Assembly (NCBI GenBank): GCA_030672285.1
Contig: DAOVGS010000028.1
Location: forward strand, 1-38,672
Source: Hadesarchaea archaeon
Lineage (GTDB): Archaea; Hadarchaeota; Hadarchaeia; Hadarchaeales; Hadarchaeaceae
Reading direction: 5' to 3'
DNA length: 38,672 nucleotides
Within the stretch, counting starts at the first letter, position 1, and the number at the start of each line of letters is the position of its first letter. The notes under the pieces were generated by a model, which had not been told where the DNA came from, made no database searches, and saw nothing but the letters and a program-made list of their open reading frames with translations. The position numbers and the translations under genes are program-made. Below, piece after piece: positions 37,197-38,672 of this stretch.

Positions 37197-37922
37197 ATGC
37201 GCGAATCCATCGTCATCGAGGGGCTGAGCAAGTACTACGACGGCTTCCTAGCCCTCGACAAACTCTCGCTGAAAATTAAGAAGAATGAGGACGTTGCACT
37301 TCTCGGCCCTAATGGCGCGGGGAAGACCACCACCCTCAAGCTCCTGTGCGGGCTCCTCCGCCCTTCCTCGGGCACGGCCTACATCAACGGCGTCAACGTC
37401 ATGGAAGAGCGCGAACGAGCGATTTCGATGGTGGGGGCCATCTTGGAGACACCTGAATTTTATCCCTTCCTAACCCCAGTGGAAACCCTCAGCTACTTGG
37501 GGAGGCTCCGGGGAATGAGCGGGCAGGGGTTGGAAAGTAGGATAGAGGAGGTCATCAAACTTGTCAGGCTTGAAGAATGGGCCAAAGTCAAAATAGAAAA
37601 ATTCTCGCGCGGGATGAAACAGCGCCTAGCCCTTGCGCAGGCATTGCTCCACTATCCGCCGATCTTGATCCTTGACGAGCCGGCGTTAGGCCTTGATCCC
37701 AGGGGCATGATGGAGGTGCGGGAAATCCTAAAGAAGGCGAGAAAAGAGAAAACGGTCTTCTTGTCCTCACACCTCATTACAGAAGTCGTTCAAGTGTGCG
37801 ACAAAGTGGCGCTGATTGATCACGGTCACTTGCTCGTCTATGACAGTATCCCTCGCCTAAAGCGAAAGTATCGAACGTCATTGGAGGGTGTTTACCTCAA
37901 GCTCACGGAGGCGACCATTTGA
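37197..37922 (+). CDS. ABC transporter ATP-binding protein
   Basis: Walker A 'LGPNGAGKTTTLKLL', signature 'FSRGMKQRLALAQALL', Walker B 'ILILDEPALGLDP'; start at ATG 37197. Confidence 0.93.
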   Translation: MRESIVIEGLSKYYDGFLALDKLSLKIKKNEDVALLGPNGAGKTTTLKLLCGLLRPSSGTAYINGVNVMEERERAISMVGAILETPEFYPFLTPVETLSYLGRLRGMSGQGLESRIEEVIKLVRLEEWAKVKIEKFSRGMKQRLALAQALLHYPPILILDEPALGLDPRGMMEVREILKKARKEKTVFLSSHLITEVVQVCDKVALIDHGHLLVYDSIPRLKRKYRTSLEGVYLKLTEATI

Positions 37923-38672
37923 GCGAGTTCGAAAAGCTGAAGATAGTGACGAAATACGAGTTGCTGAAGCAGTTCCGGAGGAAGAGATTTTACGGAGCTT
38001 TGGTGCTTACCCTCCTCGCCGTGATTTTGGTCATAGTGCTCTACAAAGGGTTGGATATCCCTGGGAAGTTATCTCCCTTCATCACCGAGGATTCCCCTGA
38101 ACTTTTTGCGTTATTCGTAACGTCGGCAGGTGCAACCATACCAATTTTTGCAGCTGTGTTCTTCGCTGGGGACTCCATCGCTTCAGAATTCGAACATAAA
38201 ACTGGTTACATCCTTTTCCCAAATCCGGTAAAGCGAAGCACCCTTGTCGTCGGGAAATATATCGCATGCCTTGCTGTCACAGCGCTTATTGTCATTTTGG
38301 CCTACGTCGCCACGATGATAGCGTTAGTCGGGATATATCAACAGTTGCCAATCGAGGTATTTGGTTCGCTTGCCCTCGCATTGGTTTATGCGAACAGTGT
38401 GCTGGGTATCGCATTTCTCTACAGCTCAGTGCTCAAGGGAAGCATGGGTGCCACGATAGCCACACTTTTAACAATAATGCTAGTTTTTGGTGTCATCGAA
38501 ATCAGTTTGATATTTGCAAACATTGAACCGTGGTTCATGCACGGATATGCGGGCGATTCGGTCGGTAGCGTGTACGGGGCTTCTTTCGCGGCGTTCGGTG
38601 GGGCGATGCCCGGGGGCGGGATGGAGAGGAACCCGAATCCTATCACAAGCTTTTTTGTAATGTTAGGATACT
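37919..38672 (+). CDS. ABC-2 type transporter permease (3'-truncated; absent from ORF track because no stop is in the window)
   Basis: TTG start overlaps ABC ATPase stop (TTGA); reads 'MSEFEKLKIVTKYELLKQFRRKRFYGALVLTLLAVILVIVLYKG...DSIASEFEHKTGYILFPNPVKRSTLVVGKYIACLAVTALIVILAYVATMIALVG' with no stop to window end. Confidence 0.85.
   Translation, partial: MSEFEKLKIVTKYELLKQFRRKRFYGALVLTLLAVILVIVLYKGLDIPGKLSPFITEDSPELFALFVTSAGATIPIFAAVFFAGDSIASEFEHKTGYILFPNPVKRSTLVVGKYIACLAVTALIVILAYVATMIALVGIYQQLPIEVFGSLALALVYANSVLGIAFLYSSVLKGSMGATIATLLTIMLVFGVIEISLIFANIEPWFMHGYAGDSVGSVYGASFAAFGGAMPGGGMERNPNPITSFFVMLGY

Overview
This looks like an archaeal chromosomal segment: TATA/BRE-type promoters, several GTG/TTG starts, archaeal-type NMNAT, RtcA and Lrp regulators, and pilin-like secretion signals. 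Lineage cannot be assigned from this window alone. The left third holds a CDF transporter C-terminus, a SufS-like cysteine desulfurase, a small HTH gene behind an unusual six-copy hairpin array, and an Lrp regulator divergent from a DUF1152-hisC-G-A-B-F-D-I operon. The middle holds housekeeping genes (rtcA, MGMT, NMNAT, SAM hydrolase-like DUF62, a stand-alone ATP-cone, thiC, two aminotransferases) mixed with secreted or surface proteins (VWA, beta-propeller, DUF2135, a degenerate M23-like fold, Ig/PKD repeats). The most interesting items are: (1) six same-orientation 16-bp hairpin repeats upstream of the small HTH gene; (2) two membrane-anchored winged-HTH regulators, one with a large Ig/Fn3 ectodomain encoded directly after an Lrp gene; (3) a secreted protein in which a known archaeal domain appears split by a 193-codon in-frame insertion; (4) repeated operator-like palindromes in three divergent promoter regions. 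All family calls come from reading translated sequence; no searches were run.
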